The translations under genes and the position numbers were made by a program. The notes below the pieces were generated by a model. That model worked only from the letters and a program-made list of their open reading frames with translations, was not told where the DNA came from and ran no database searches. From assembly GCA_018238155.1 (NCBI GenBank), contig JABCTZ010000017.1:1-64000 (forward strand): a stretch of 64,000 nucleotides of DNA. The letters are read 5' to 3'. Positions 8,672 through 17,988 of this stretch are shown piece by piece. Numbering within the stretch: position 1 is the first letter of the stretch; each line of letters opens with the position of its first letter. The DNA comes from Candidatus Heimdallarchaeota archaeon (GTDB lineage Archaea > Asgardarchaeota > Heimdallarchaeia > JABLTI01).

Positions 8672-9040
8672 AGGTGGTTCAACTATTTATTGTTGGTAAT
8701 ATTATGAATAGGCAGAGTGTTCCTTAACTCAAACCTAATATTGTTGGAAATAATGTTTTCATTAGAACTTGGTAGTTTTTAACATTTTCCCATTAAGTAT
8801 CAATTTAACAGTTCCACTTAATCCTAGATACAATAACCTTGGATTAATGGTTTGGAATTTAACGGTAAAATTTTTATCTATTTTAAAAGCAAAAGATACG
8901 TTTTAGGAATCCAATGTGCATTTCTTCTGCTGAAATAAGAAATACAACTAGAATTTCATTATTGTTTTACTTCCACTTTATCAACCATTTGTTGAACACC
9001 AACTTATTAATATCAAATCTATTTTTCAACTGGTGGTAAT
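8672..9040. other. Divergent intergenic region
   Basis: 369 bp between the leftward flavoprotein operon and the rightward Fe-S flavoprotein gene, so it should hold two promoters. It contains a 7-bp inverted repeat TTAATCC/GGATTAA with a 17-nt spacer around 8818-8848, and AT-rich TATA-like stretches. No ORF of note. Confidence 0.35.
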
Positions 9041-9739
9041 ATGAAAATTATTGGTATTTGTAGTAGTCCATCTATAAACGGTAACACTGGCGTTTTAGTA
9101 AAAAGCTTACTAGGTGAATTAGAAAATCTTGGAGCTGAAATTGAGTTCATTGATTTAGCTCGAGAAGAATTGCAGTTCTGTCGAGGTTGTATGTCCTGTT
9201 TGCGAACTGGTCAATGTATCATCCCCGATTCTCTGAATGAAATACGGAATAAGATGGCTGTTGCTGATGGACTCATCCTTGGTTCTCCCTCTTATGGTAT
9301 CCGACCAAATGCTATTATGAAGAATTTCCTTGACCGCGTTGGTTTGTTTAACGCATATGCTGCAATGTTTGGTGATAAGTACATTATTGGAGTATCAACA
9401 GCTGGTGGAATCGGTGCAAAACAAGTTGCGAAACAACTTACTGATCTTGTCATTTGTCCATTCAAGCAAGGTAAAATCGTAGGTACACTTCATGCTCATG
9501 TAGGAGTTAAAAGAGTTGAAGAATTACCTGATATCGACAAGAAAATTTCAAAACTTGCGCTAAAGATGTTCAATGCAATTGAACGAAAACGTCGATTTCC
9601 TTTTCAGAAATTATTCAAAAAAATTTTGTTTGGAATATTGTTGAGAAGAATCTTCATTAATAATCTAATGAGAAATAAGGATGGTCGAATGAAAGCAGTT
9701 TATGAGTATCTTATTGAAAAGAAAATACTTGCTGCTTAA
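9041..9739 (+). CDS. Iron-sulfur flavoprotein / NADPH-dependent FMN reductase
   Basis: 232 residues. The N-terminus MKIIGICSSPSINGNT is the flavodoxin-like FMN phosphate loop of the NADPH-dependent FMN reductase family. C47, C50, C53 and C59 form CxxCxxCx5C, the compact [4Fe-4S] motif of Isf-type proteins, as in the C-terminal domain of the fusion at 4730. A GGTGG ribosome-binding site lies 5 nt before the ATG. It probably moves electrons from ferredoxin or NAD(P)H to an unknown acceptor. Confidence 0.85.
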   Translation: MKIIGICSSPSINGNTGVLVKSLLGELENLGAEIEFIDLAREELQFCRGCMSCLRTGQCIIPDSLNEIRNKMAVADGLILGSPSYGIRPNAIMKNFLDRVGLFNAYAAMFGDKYIIGVSTAGGIGAKQVAKQLTDLVICPFKQGKIVGTLHAHVGVKRVEELPDIDKKISKLALKMFNAIERKRRFPFQKLFKKILFGILLRRIFINNLMRNKDGRMKAVYEYLIEKKILAA

Positions 9740-9762
9740 TATCCTCTTTTTTTCAGTTATTT

Positions 9763-10643
9763 TTAGAATTCATCAAAAATATTCATTCTCCAAGTTTCGA
9801 AGAAATAGCCAGTATATATTACTCGTAATATTACATCTTTAAAATTTGAAGTATCAAATTTCTCATATGCTTTTTGCAGTTTTCTTGAAGCCTCAAACCA
9901 AGTTGTTAGCATAATTAAATTGGTGATATTTTTAAATGTTTGAAGAAATATAATATTGGGGTACTCTTTGTGAAATTGAAAAGTTTCCTCATTGAGGTTT
10001 TGCTCTTCACTTAGATACAATTCGAAATTTCCAATTATGTCTTTCTCTGAATCTGGTGCCCAAAAAATCGAAAAATCAACCATTTTTTTATCTTGCATAC
10101 GTTTCAATGATTTTCTAATTGTTTTTGTTGAAATACCTATTTCAACTGCAATATCTACTGTAGACTTTCTACCATTCTCACTTAATGCACTTAAGATTGC
10201 AATATCCGTTTTTGTGAATGTTTCTGGGGTTTCTACTTTTGGTTGGTTGATATAACCAATAAATGGGTTCGATAACTTTGCTGTTTCAGTTACAAAAGAA
10301 CAGTATTCTTGGATATCATCATCTTTCCTTAATTCACCATCTATTAGAAGGTGTTTTCCTCCTGTAATACCAATAAAGAAAACTGATTCGTGTTTTCCTA
10401 ATTCCTGACACATCTCTGTGACTGCCTTTTCATTTGAAATTCCACTAATTAGCACTTGTTGACCTTGTAAATTTGCTAGATTGGGTGTTGCGGTAAATTT
10501 TCGTATGACTTCTAATTCACAAAGATTTTTCACTCTTTTATGGATAGCATTAACTGTCATCTCTAGCTGAGTAGCTATTTTTCGATATGATGTCCGAGAA
10601 TTTCTAAGAAGTATTTAATAATTGCTAGATCCGTGATATCCAT
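9763..10643 (-). pseudogene. Lrp/AsnC-type regulator with an apparent frameshift
   Basis: From the ATG at 10643, preceded by GGTTGATT, translation begins MDITDLAIIKY, the classic AsnC N-terminus. The continuation LLRNSRTSYRKIATQLEMTVNA is in the -1 frame, with the switch near 10612. Inserting one base there restores a complete AsnC HTH. Without it, the intact frame starts only at the internal ATG 10560 and lacks half of the first HTH. The rest holds a second HTH (FTKTDIAILSALSENGRKSTVDIAVEIG) and ligand-domain-like segments, so the full protein would be a dual-HTH Lrp member. The cause may be an assembly error, a real mutation or programmed -1 frameshifting. Confidence 0.7.
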
Positions 10644-10955
10644 TTTAATCAACCAAATATACCACTGTTTTATTGTTCAATTTGTGTGACAGAGTTTAAT
10701 AACAATTGTCTTTCTATCCTTTGATGAAACAGATATGTTGCAAGAATTTTTTTGTTAATATTTCTTTAATTTAGGAAAAAAGAAACGATACTTTGATTTG
10801 TTATTACTTGTTATTTCTCATTTTTTATATTACCAATTTATTTATGTGTAAATTCATCAAAAGGTGACTTGAAATTACAAATTGAATAATTGGCAATATT
10901 TAATTACTCCCTAGTCAATAGGAAGATACAATAAAATAAAAAGAGGTAATTAGAA
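10644..10955. other. AT-rich intergenic region
   Basis: About 310 bp of strongly AT-rich sequence between divergent genes, with TATA-like stretches and the AGAGGT ribosome-binding site of the zinc-ribbon gene at its right end. No ORF or clear repeat. Confidence 0.3.
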
Positions 10956-11783
10956 ACGACAATTTTTTGTCCAAGTTGCGGTACTGCTAACCGCGATGAT
11001 ATAGCAGTTTGCTCTGAATGTGGTAGTGTTATTCCTAAATTAGCTGATGATGAGATTACTTCTAATAACCAATCCTCTCCTGCTGATTTCGGCATAATTG
11101 AAGATTCTCCACGTTCAACAGTTCCCAATGATTATCCTCTTCCTCCCCCTCCTCCTGGATATACACTTCCTCCTTCTTCTAGCGGTACTCCTACAAATAC
11201 TCGTCGAGGTTTTGTAAAAGCAGGATCTAAAATTGTTTGTGATCGATGTGGTACTGTTTTACATTCTGATGATAGACAATGCTCTGGATGTGGAAATCCT
11301 ATTCAATCTACAGCAAATCGTACTGCAGAACCTTATCCAACTCCTCCACCCCCACAAAAATCTCCAATTCAACCATATCCACCTCCACAACAACAAAAAC
11401 GACCTCCCCCTCAACAAATAGATAGAAAGAAAGGTAATTTTGCTAAGTGTGCTAAATGTGGTACTATTGTGTATGATTATGAAACTAGATGTAATAACTG
11501 TGGACGAGTTCTATCTCCTCCTAAACCCACAAATAAATCAAAATCGGTTGATACCACACCTAAAAGAGCTCCTCTTGGAACTGCTCAATGTGAACGTTGT
11601 AATGCATTAGTCTTTCCACATCAATCGGTATGTCCAAATTGTAGTAAACCTCTTGCTACAGTATCCTCTGAACAATCTAGAGGTTCTGGACAAAGAGTTT
11701 CTCGGTGCCGACGTTGTGGTCATACTGTGTATCCTACTGATACTATTTGCTCAAATTGTGGGAGAGATTTAGATGCCTTATAG
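10956..11783 (+). CDS. Five-zinc-ribbon protein with proline-rich linkers
   Basis: The open frame runs from 10950 and contains five paired CxxC zinc ribbons: FCPSCG/VCSECG, VCDRCG/CSGCG, KCAKCG/RCNNCG, QCERCN/CPNCS and RCRRCG/CSNCG. Proline- and glutamine-rich linkers separate the first three. No ATG, GTG or TTG lies before the first ribbon. The best candidate start is ACG at 10956, 8 nt after AGAGGT, giving MTIFCPSCGT, a normal beginning for such proteins; ATT at 10962 is the alternative. The ribbons could bind protein partners, RNA or DNA. No catalytic domain is present. Confidence 0.7.
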   Translation, partial: TTIFCPSCGTANRDDIAVCSECGSVIPKLADDEITSNNQSSPADFGIIEDSPRSTVPNDYPLPPPPPGYTLPPSSSGTPTNTRRGFVKAGSKIVCDRCGTVLHSDDRQCSGCGNPIQSTANRTAEPYPTPPPPQKSPIQPYPPPQQQKRPPPQQIDRKKGNFAKCAKCGTIVYDYETRCNNCGRVLSPPKPTNKSKSVDTTPKRAPLGTAQCERCNALVFPHQSVCPNCSKPLATVSSEQSRGSGQRVSRCRRCGHTVYPTDTICSNCGRDLDAL

Positions 11784-11945
11784 TTCCATTATTCTCTATG
11801 GTTTTATTTTACTCTCTTCAAAAACAATTTCTTGCTCCTATTCAGAAAAATCTTTTCTTCAACATTTTCAAAATGAAATAAATAGAACAAGAAAATGAAC
11901 GAAAAGAAGAAGGAAAAAAATAAAAAAACGAAAGAGGATAAAAGC

Positions 11946-14786
11946 TTAAATGGTCTTTAACGTTCCTCCAATTTTCTTGCGGGAATTTATTATTATTGGA
12001 ATTATCGTACTTATTAATCCACAACCAAATATTACCAATGTTGTCCAAGCAATATTTCCTAATGGAAAGATATTTTCATGTGGTGGGAAAACCGATCCAA
12101 TTCTCAATACCTTCATTATCATTACTGAAGTACCAAAACCAAGGCTCACACCCACAATCATCGTAAAGATTAGTACAATCAATGCTTCTGAAAAGAAAAA
12201 CGTGAATAATTGTCTGAAGTTAATACCCATTGATTTCATGACTGCTAATTCTTTTTCTCGTTCGATTGCTTGTATTGTCATCATTATCATTAAAGTAGCT
12301 GCTGAGATCAGCATTGAAATTATGAAACTTGTGTTTAGAGAACCGAAGAGAACTGTTGCTTTCAGTGTTCCTGTTGAGATTAGTAACATGTCTTCAACAT
12401 TGACAGTATCATGTTTTATAGCTGTTTTGATAGTTTGTGCTACTTCACTAATACTGTATCCCTCTTTTACTTTTACAAATAATTTCCCTTGAATATCACT
12501 TTGAAATCTAGATATGTGACTAAGTAACGAGATATTTGCAATCAATCCAATATGGATTTCCTTTGAAATTGTTGATGGTTGAACAGTATACAGTGTAGGC
12601 CAGTATTCATAAAAGTTCACAAAATTGACAGGGTATTTCAGCATTACAACATCTGCGCCTACGTCTGCCCAATTTTCCATTACAAAGGTTGAATTGTCTC
12701 CTAAATTAAGGAGTTCCATTTGATCTTTTTGTCCAATTACATCAGTAAAATTGGTTATTGACTGTAGTACATTCTCAATTTGCCGTCCATTTGTATATTC
12801 ATCTTCTTGATAAGCTACCTTTGAGAAATTATCCAGCTCTATACCAAGAATTTTTATTGTATATACTAAATCACTTTCAGAATTGGAAAGCTCCAATATT
12901 CCAACATATGTTGATGCTTCCACTCCCTCTATTGCTTCTACAGTTTGTTTATAAGTCGGATTTAGAATATCTAACTGATTTACAACAATATCTGAACCTA
13001 GGGTATAGTAAGCATTCTCTAAATCATACGCCCTATAAGAGTCTGGTATGATAATCGTTGCTACTGTTAAAGTGAATGTAATTGTCATTAATATTATCGT
13101 TCTGTTTGTTGAACCCTTCCTTCTGAGAGCATTTCTTGCTGAAACAGCACTAATTTCCATTTTTGGAATTTTGAAGAGTAGATCTGAAAAGAGCTTTATA
13201 ATTGTTGGATAAATTCTCGTTGAAAGCATTACTGTTCCGGTAATAATTAATATTGGAGCCGGTGCTGCAAAGAAGAATGCAAACTCAACTGCTTTATCGG
13301 ATGAACCTCCGATATTAGATGAAGCTAATATCCATAGGACGATGCCAATGATTAAAATAAAAATATCAATATAGAACCGTTCCCAGAAAGGACTTTTTTC
13401 TACTCGCTCTTGAGTGGCTTCGTCAATAGTTGTTTTTGTTCTTTTCCAAAGGGAAAAGATATTTGAGAAGATTGCAATACCAAAGCCTATTCCTAGACAA
13501 ATAAGAGTTATCCAAATACTTGGTATTGATATTGCTGCTGTTCCTCCAAATGAGAAGAATCCATCACTTTTTTGTGCAACCATTGTATATGGCCAACCAA
13601 TTAGAAAACCAATTACTACTGCTAAGAAAGCATAGATAATAAGCTCAAAAATCATAAATAAGAAGAGCTTGTCTCTTGAAGCTCCACGTTGATGCAAATT
13701 ATTTATGTGTAGATCTCTCTGTTTTTTAACTTGATTTGTAGCAAAGGCTGTTAAAGCAAGCGAAATTCCTAAAGTTGGAAGCATGAATAATAGGATAAAA
13801 ATCTGAAATATACGATATTCTTGTTTAAATGTAGAAAGAAGGGGAATGATTCTAGAATTAATATCTAATTCATAATTCGTACCTCCTTTAATGATTACTA
13901 ATAGAGATTCTTGAAGATTATTTACCGTGATTTGCAAATCGTCAATTATTTTATCCAAGTCAAAAACATTGAATTCTGGTAAATTGAAAAGAACTCTCCC
14001 TGATATAGAAATATCATCTCTTGAACGATTAATATAATTAACAGTATTGATACAAGTAGACATATCAGTAATTATTATCTCAGAACCTAATGAGAAAGCC
14101 ATTGAGATTAATGTTTGTAGTTCTGTTGGAAGTTCGATGCTCCCAAAAGCAATTTCATCAAAATTGATTATCCCTGCAAAATCAATAGTAATACCAGCTT
14201 CCCCTAAACCATAGCTGAATGAAATGTAAGGATTACGTGATTCTTCTACAGGGACATATATTTCAAAAGTATCATTTACGTTTAGATTTGTCTCTTCCAT
14301 TGTTTGGGAATTTGTGATGATAACCGCTTCTCCATTCCCAGGTGCACTTCCTTCAGTAATTAATGGAGCAAGTTCAGCAAGATAAAGGGGGTCTATTCCT
14401 ATCAGGAACGTATCATGAAATTCATTTTCGTGATATATATCATTATATAACATCAGAAAGAAATCTTTGTATGTAAACCATTCTTGGTTATATAATTCTT
14501 CTTCAAAATCCACTTTTTCCATTTGCGTATCAACAGATAATTCAATCTGAGTAACAATCCCCGTAGCAGAGGTACTAATATGGTTCATATCTATATCTAT
14601 GTACGTCTCAGCTGTATTACTGGAAAATTCATTGAATGCATTCTCTCTAAAACTATTTAGAAATAAAATGTTTTGGGTTATCATAGCTATGCTAATACTC
14701 AATCCAATAACAGTAATTATTGCTAATCTCTTACTGAACCCTATAAACTTCATATTTAATTTAATGTGTTCCCAGAATGTTCCCAT
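11946..14786 (-). CDS. FtsX/MacB-type ABC transporter permease
   Basis: 946 residues. One membrane helix lies near residues 20-45, followed by a roughly 270-residue outer domain (MacB periplasmic-core-like). A bundle of three helices follows, then further helices and a second outer domain, and a final FtsX-like three-helix bundle at about residues 820-935 (IEREKELAVMKSMGI is typical of FtsX domains). It is a duplicated-FtsX permease of the lipoprotein-export/MacB class. No ATPase gene is adjacent, so its partner must lie elsewhere. Substrate unknown. Confidence 0.85.
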   Translation of the reverse strand: MGTFWEHIKLNMKFIGFSKRLAIITVIGLSISIAMITQNILFLNSFRENAFNEFSSNTAETYIDIDMNHISTSATGIVTQIELSVDTQMEKVDFEEELYNQEWFTYKDFFLMLYNDIYHENEFHDTFLIGIDPLYLAELAPLITEGSAPGNGEAVIITNSQTMEETNLNVNDTFEIYVPVEESRNPYISFSYGLGEAGITIDFAGIINFDEIAFGSIELPTELQTLISMAFSLGSEIIITDMSTCINTVNYINRSRDDISISGRVLFNLPEFNVFDLDKIIDDLQITVNNLQESLLVIIKGGTNYELDINSRIIPLLSTFKQEYRIFQIFILLFMLPTLGISLALTAFATNQVKKQRDLHINNLHQRGASRDKLFLFMIFELIIYAFLAVVIGFLIGWPYTMVAQKSDGFFSFGGTAAISIPSIWITLICLGIGFGIAIFSNIFSLWKRTKTTIDEATQERVEKSPFWERFYIDIFILIIGIVLWILASSNIGGSSDKAVEFAFFFAAPAPILIITGTVMLSTRIYPTIIKLFSDLLFKIPKMEISAVSARNALRRKGSTNRTIILMTITFTLTVATIIIPDSYRAYDLENAYYTLGSDIVVNQLDILNPTYKQTVEAIEGVEASTYVGILELSNSESDLVYTIKILGIELDNFSKVAYQEDEYTNGRQIENVLQSITNFTDVIGQKDQMELLNLGDNSTFVMENWADVGADVVMLKYPVNFVNFYEYWPTLYTVQPSTISKEIHIGLIANISLLSHISRFQSDIQGKLFVKVKEGYSISEVAQTIKTAIKHDTVNVEDMLLISTGTLKATVLFGSLNTSFIISMLISAATLMIMMTIQAIEREKELAVMKSMGINFRQLFTFFFSEALIVLIFTMIVGVSLGFGTSVMIMKVLRIGSVFPPHENIFPLGNIAWTTLVIFGCGLISTIIPIIINSRKKIGGTLKTI

Positions 14787-14970
14787 TGATATCAGCTCAG
14801 AGTGATATTACACTCAATCTACGTTTAAATTGTAAAATCCCATTTAAAGTATTATTACTAATCTAAGAAAGCATTTTCTCCATGAGGATATTATAAAGAT
14901 TGGAAAAAAATTGTAAAAGCAAAAATTGGTTGGATTAAAGTCCACCAATCTTTGTCTTTAAAAAGAAAAA

Positions 14971-15387
14971 CTATTTTTTCTTCAAGTGGTTAGGATAATT
15001 TTTAGGTCTAAATTTGAAACCATAGGTAATAACACCTTCATCTCCTTCAGATGAAATTTTTCTGAAAGAGAATTCTACTGGCATTCCAATTTCAACATCA
15101 CCTTCTTCCACAGCAACAAGCTGTGTTGTTAATTTTGGACCTTCATCCAGTTCAACAATAGCTAAACAATATGGTATTCTATTATTGAACCCCTTAGGTG
15201 GTGTATAGACCCATGAATAGGTTGCGACTTTCCCTGTTCCAGAGAAGTTGTAATTTTCTAATTCATTAGTATTGCAATCTAGGCATCTATTACGGCCTGG
15301 GAAGTAATATTTCCCACATTTTTGGCACTTTGATCCTTCAAGACTGTAAAGCGCTCTTCTGTTTCTCCAAGTACGTGGTACGGACAT
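14971..15387 (-). CDS. DUF35 zinc-ribbon/OB-fold protein
   Basis: 138 residues. The N-terminal zinc ribbon uses C21, C24, C35 and C38 (KCQKCG...RCLDC), followed by an OB-fold with GTGKVATYSWVYTPP. In archaea this protein bridges thiolase and HMG-CoA synthase and channels acetoacetyl-CoA. It is the last gene of the HMG-CoA synthase-thiolase-DUF35 operon, 3 bp after the thiolase, which fits exactly that complex. Confidence 0.92.
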   Translation of the reverse strand: MSVPRTWRNRRALYSLEGSKCQKCGKYYFPGRNRCLDCNTNELENYNFSGTGKVATYSWVYTPPKGFNNRIPYCLAIVELDEGPKLTTQLVAVEEGDVEIGMPVEFSFRKISSEGDEGVITYGFKFRPKNYPNHLKKK

Positions 15388-15390
15388 TTT

Positions 15391-16554
15391 TTAAGCACCT
15401 CTTGAAAAGACGTTTATGACACATGAAGCTCCAGAACCGCCGATATTTTGTGTCACACCAATGTCGTTCTTTGACACTTGTCTTTTACCTGCTTCATTTC
15501 GCAATTGATGGAACATCTCAATAACTTGATAGATACCTGTTGCACCTACCGGATGACCCTTTGATTTGAGTCCGCCACTAGGATTAACAGAAATGGTACT
15601 ATTTAGTGCTGTTTCTCCATCTAGAGAGAATTTTCCACCTTTCCCAACTTTGCAAAATCCAAGATCTTCAAGAGTAATTACTTCTGCAACAGTAAAGCAA
15701 TCATGGACTTCTATAAAATCAATGTCTTTTGGAGTGATCTTGGCCATTTTGAAAGCTGTTTCTGCAGCTCTTTTGGTTGCTTGTAGTGAAGTTAAGCTTT
15801 CTCGTTGATGGAGTGCTATATGATCTGTTCCTGCACCTGATCCTTTAATGTAAATAGGATCATCAGTGTATTTCTTAGCAACATCTTTTGCTGTAAGAAT
15901 GACAGCTGCTGCTCCATCGCTTACTGGTGAACAATCAAATAATCTAACAGGTTCAGCAATCATTCTCGAATTCATTACTGTCTCCATTGTCACTACTTTT
16001 CTAAATTGTGCATCGGGATTTAGTGAACCATTTTTATGATTTTTAACTGATACACTGGCAAATTCTTCCAAGGTGCTACCGTATTGATGCATGTGAGCTC
16101 GCATTATTAGTGCATAGAGTGCTGGAAAAGTAGCTCCTATACCAAGTTCCCATTCGCCATCTGATGCAGTTCCTAATGCAGTAGTAACATCTCCAATATC
16201 AATAAGATCGGTCATTTTCTCTACACCAACAACTAAAGCCGTTTCATAGAAACCAGCGTTAATTGCCATCATTGCAACTCGTAATGCTGACCCACCACTT
16301 GCACAAGCATTTTCAACTCGTATTGCCGGAGCGTTAATACCTGAATGTGGTCCTATTAATGCAGCTAAATGTTCTTGTTGGTTAAATATTCCTGAGGACA
16401 TAGATCCCACAAAAGTGGCTCCTATTTCTTTAGGATCAATATTAGCTGATTGAACAGCTTTTGATATAGCTTCATCCGTTAATTCACGAAGGCTGCTATC
16501 ATACCATTCTCCGATTTTGGTGTTTCCTACACCTACAACTGCTGTCTCTTTCAT
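15391..16554 (-). CDS. Acetyl-CoA C-acetyltransferase (archaeal thiolase)
   Basis: 387 residues. The nucleophilic cysteine is C84 in VENACASGGSALR. Conserved thiolase segments include EVHDCFTVAEV and GHPVGATGIYQ, and the C-terminal GGSGASCVI supplies the second cysteine. It condenses two acetyl-CoA to acetoacetyl-CoA, the first mevalonate-pathway step, and resembles the SCPx-like archaeal thiolases. AGGAGG lies 6 nt before the ATG, and a 14-bp gap separates it from the upstream HMG-CoA synthase. Confidence 0.93.
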   Translation of the reverse strand: MKETAVVGVGNTKIGEWYDSSLRELTDEAISKAVQSANIDPKEIGATFVGSMSSGIFNQQEHLAALIGPHSGINAPAIRVENACASGGSALRVAMMAINAGFYETALVVGVEKMTDLIDIGDVTTALGTASDGEWELGIGATFPALYALIMRAHMHQYGSTLEEFASVSVKNHKNGSLNPDAQFRKVVTMETVMNSRMIAEPVRLFDCSPVSDGAAAVILTAKDVAKKYTDDPIYIKGSGAGTDHIALHQRESLTSLQATKRAAETAFKMAKITPKDIDFIEVHDCFTVAEVITLEDLGFCKVGKGGKFSLDGETALNSTISVNPSGGLKSKGHPVGATGIYQVIEMFHQLRNEAGKRQVSKNDIGVTQNIGGSGASCVINVFSRGA

Positions 16555-16568
16555 ATGCTCTCTTCCTC

Positions 16569-17645
16569 CTAGTGTATCTTAATTTTGCCTCTATGTTTCG
16601 TATAGAAAGCATAGTCTAAGTATTGTTTATGGTCGAGATAATTTTGCACCGTTGGTACAATGCCTCTGTGTTTCTCGATTTCATCAGTTATTGTGTAGAT
16701 AAATGCATCACTACCAGAACCCGATCCATAGGAAACCATTAGTATTCTATCACCGGATTTGGCGATATCAAGAACTGCTGCTAAACCAATCATCGAAGAT
16801 GCGGAATAAGTATTTCCAATATATTTCACCGTAAGGCTTGGTTCAACTTTCTCCTTCGGAAAACCCAACATTTTAGCAGTAGCTAAAGGAAATTTTGAAT
16901 TTGGTTCATGAAAAACCACATAATCAAAATCATCAGGTGTTGTATTAGTATGTTTCATTATGTTCTTTGCTGCAGCTATTACATGTCTGAAATAAGCTGG
17001 TTCTCCAGTAAATCTTCCACCATGAGAGGGGTACGTTGCTCCTTCTCTTCTCCAGAAATCTGGAGTATCAGTGGTATAACTTTCTGTGTGGTCAATAGTT
17101 GCAATAACATTTTCATTGCCAAGAAGTAATGCACATGCTCCTGCACTTGCGGTATATTCAAGTGCATCGCTTGGTCTGCCCTGGGAACAATCTGCTCCAA
17201 TAGCCAATCCAACTTTTATTAGGTTGCTTTTCACCATTCCAAGACACATTTGGATTCCTGCCGTTCCAGCTTTGCAAGCAAATTCAAGATCTGCTGCAGT
17301 GGTAATTGGAGTAATCCCATTTGCTTCTGCAACAATAGTTGCAGTTGGTTTAACAGCATAAGGATGACTTTCGGAACCAACATAAACTGCTTCTATGTCG
17401 TCTGGGTTAGTGTTAGCCATTTTTATAGCATTACGTGAGGCTTCAACAGAAATTGTTATTGTGTCTTCATCCATATCAGGAATACTCTTTTCGAGAACAC
17501 CAAGACCTTTTTTCACTGCTTCTCCTGGTTGCCCCCAAATTCGAGCAATTTCTTCCACTTTTATTCTAAAGCGAGGAATATAGACACCATATCCTATTAT
17601 TCCCGTTTTGTCTTTTTTAGTCAATAGTTGTGACCTCATATTCAT
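16569..17645 (-). CDS. Hydroxymethylglutaryl-CoA synthase
   Basis: 358 residues of the archaeal HMG-CoA synthase type: IIGYGVYIPRFRIKVEEIARIWG at the N-terminus, catalytic C124 in EFACKAGTAGIQ, and the HEPN histidine segment (VFHEPNSKFP). It makes HMG-CoA from acetoacetyl-CoA for isoprenoid lipid synthesis. It is first in the operon with thiolase and DUF35, which supply and channel its substrate. Confidence 0.95.
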   Translation of the reverse strand: MNMRSQLLTKKDKTGIIGYGVYIPRFRIKVEEIARIWGQPGEAVKKGLGVLEKSIPDMDEDTITISVEASRNAIKMANTNPDDIEAVYVGSESHPYAVKPTATIVAEANGITPITTAADLEFACKAGTAGIQMCLGMVKSNLIKVGLAIGADCSQGRPSDALEYTASAGACALLLGNENVIATIDHTESYTTDTPDFWRREGATYPSHGGRFTGEPAYFRHVIAAAKNIMKHTNTTPDDFDYVVFHEPNSKFPLATAKMLGFPKEKVEPSLTVKYIGNTYSASSMIGLAAVLDIAKSGDRILMVSYGSGSGSDAFIYTITDEIEKHRGIVPTVQNYLDHKQYLDYAFYTKHRGKIKIH

Positions 17646-17988
17646 TTGCGACCCAAAAAACAGTTACATTAGCATAACTGCCTTCCAAATCTTTTAACTC
17701 TACAGAGATAGAATATAAACGCCGATTTCTTTCTTTAATGTTCTATATTAGTTTTCCCTCATTGTTTGATATTGTTTAAGGTTCTCTAATAGTACAGTAA
17801 AAAAAGCTCACTCGAAAAATGCATAATACAAAGTGTTTTTTAATTCAAATGTAAATAATCTTTTTAGATATAAATTTGTAATGAAAAATTTGACTAATTA
17901 TGACTAATTTCATTTCATTGTTAGATACTTATCTATGTAATTAATAGAAAGTCAAGTTTTCCATTGAAAATATAATTGAGGCTTCCTT
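17646..17988. other. Divergent promoter region
   Basis: 343 AT-rich base pairs between the leftward mevalonate operon and the rightward subtilase. Several TATA-like segments are seen (for example TAGATATAAATT near 17866). No ORF and no strong inverted repeat. Confidence 0.3.
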
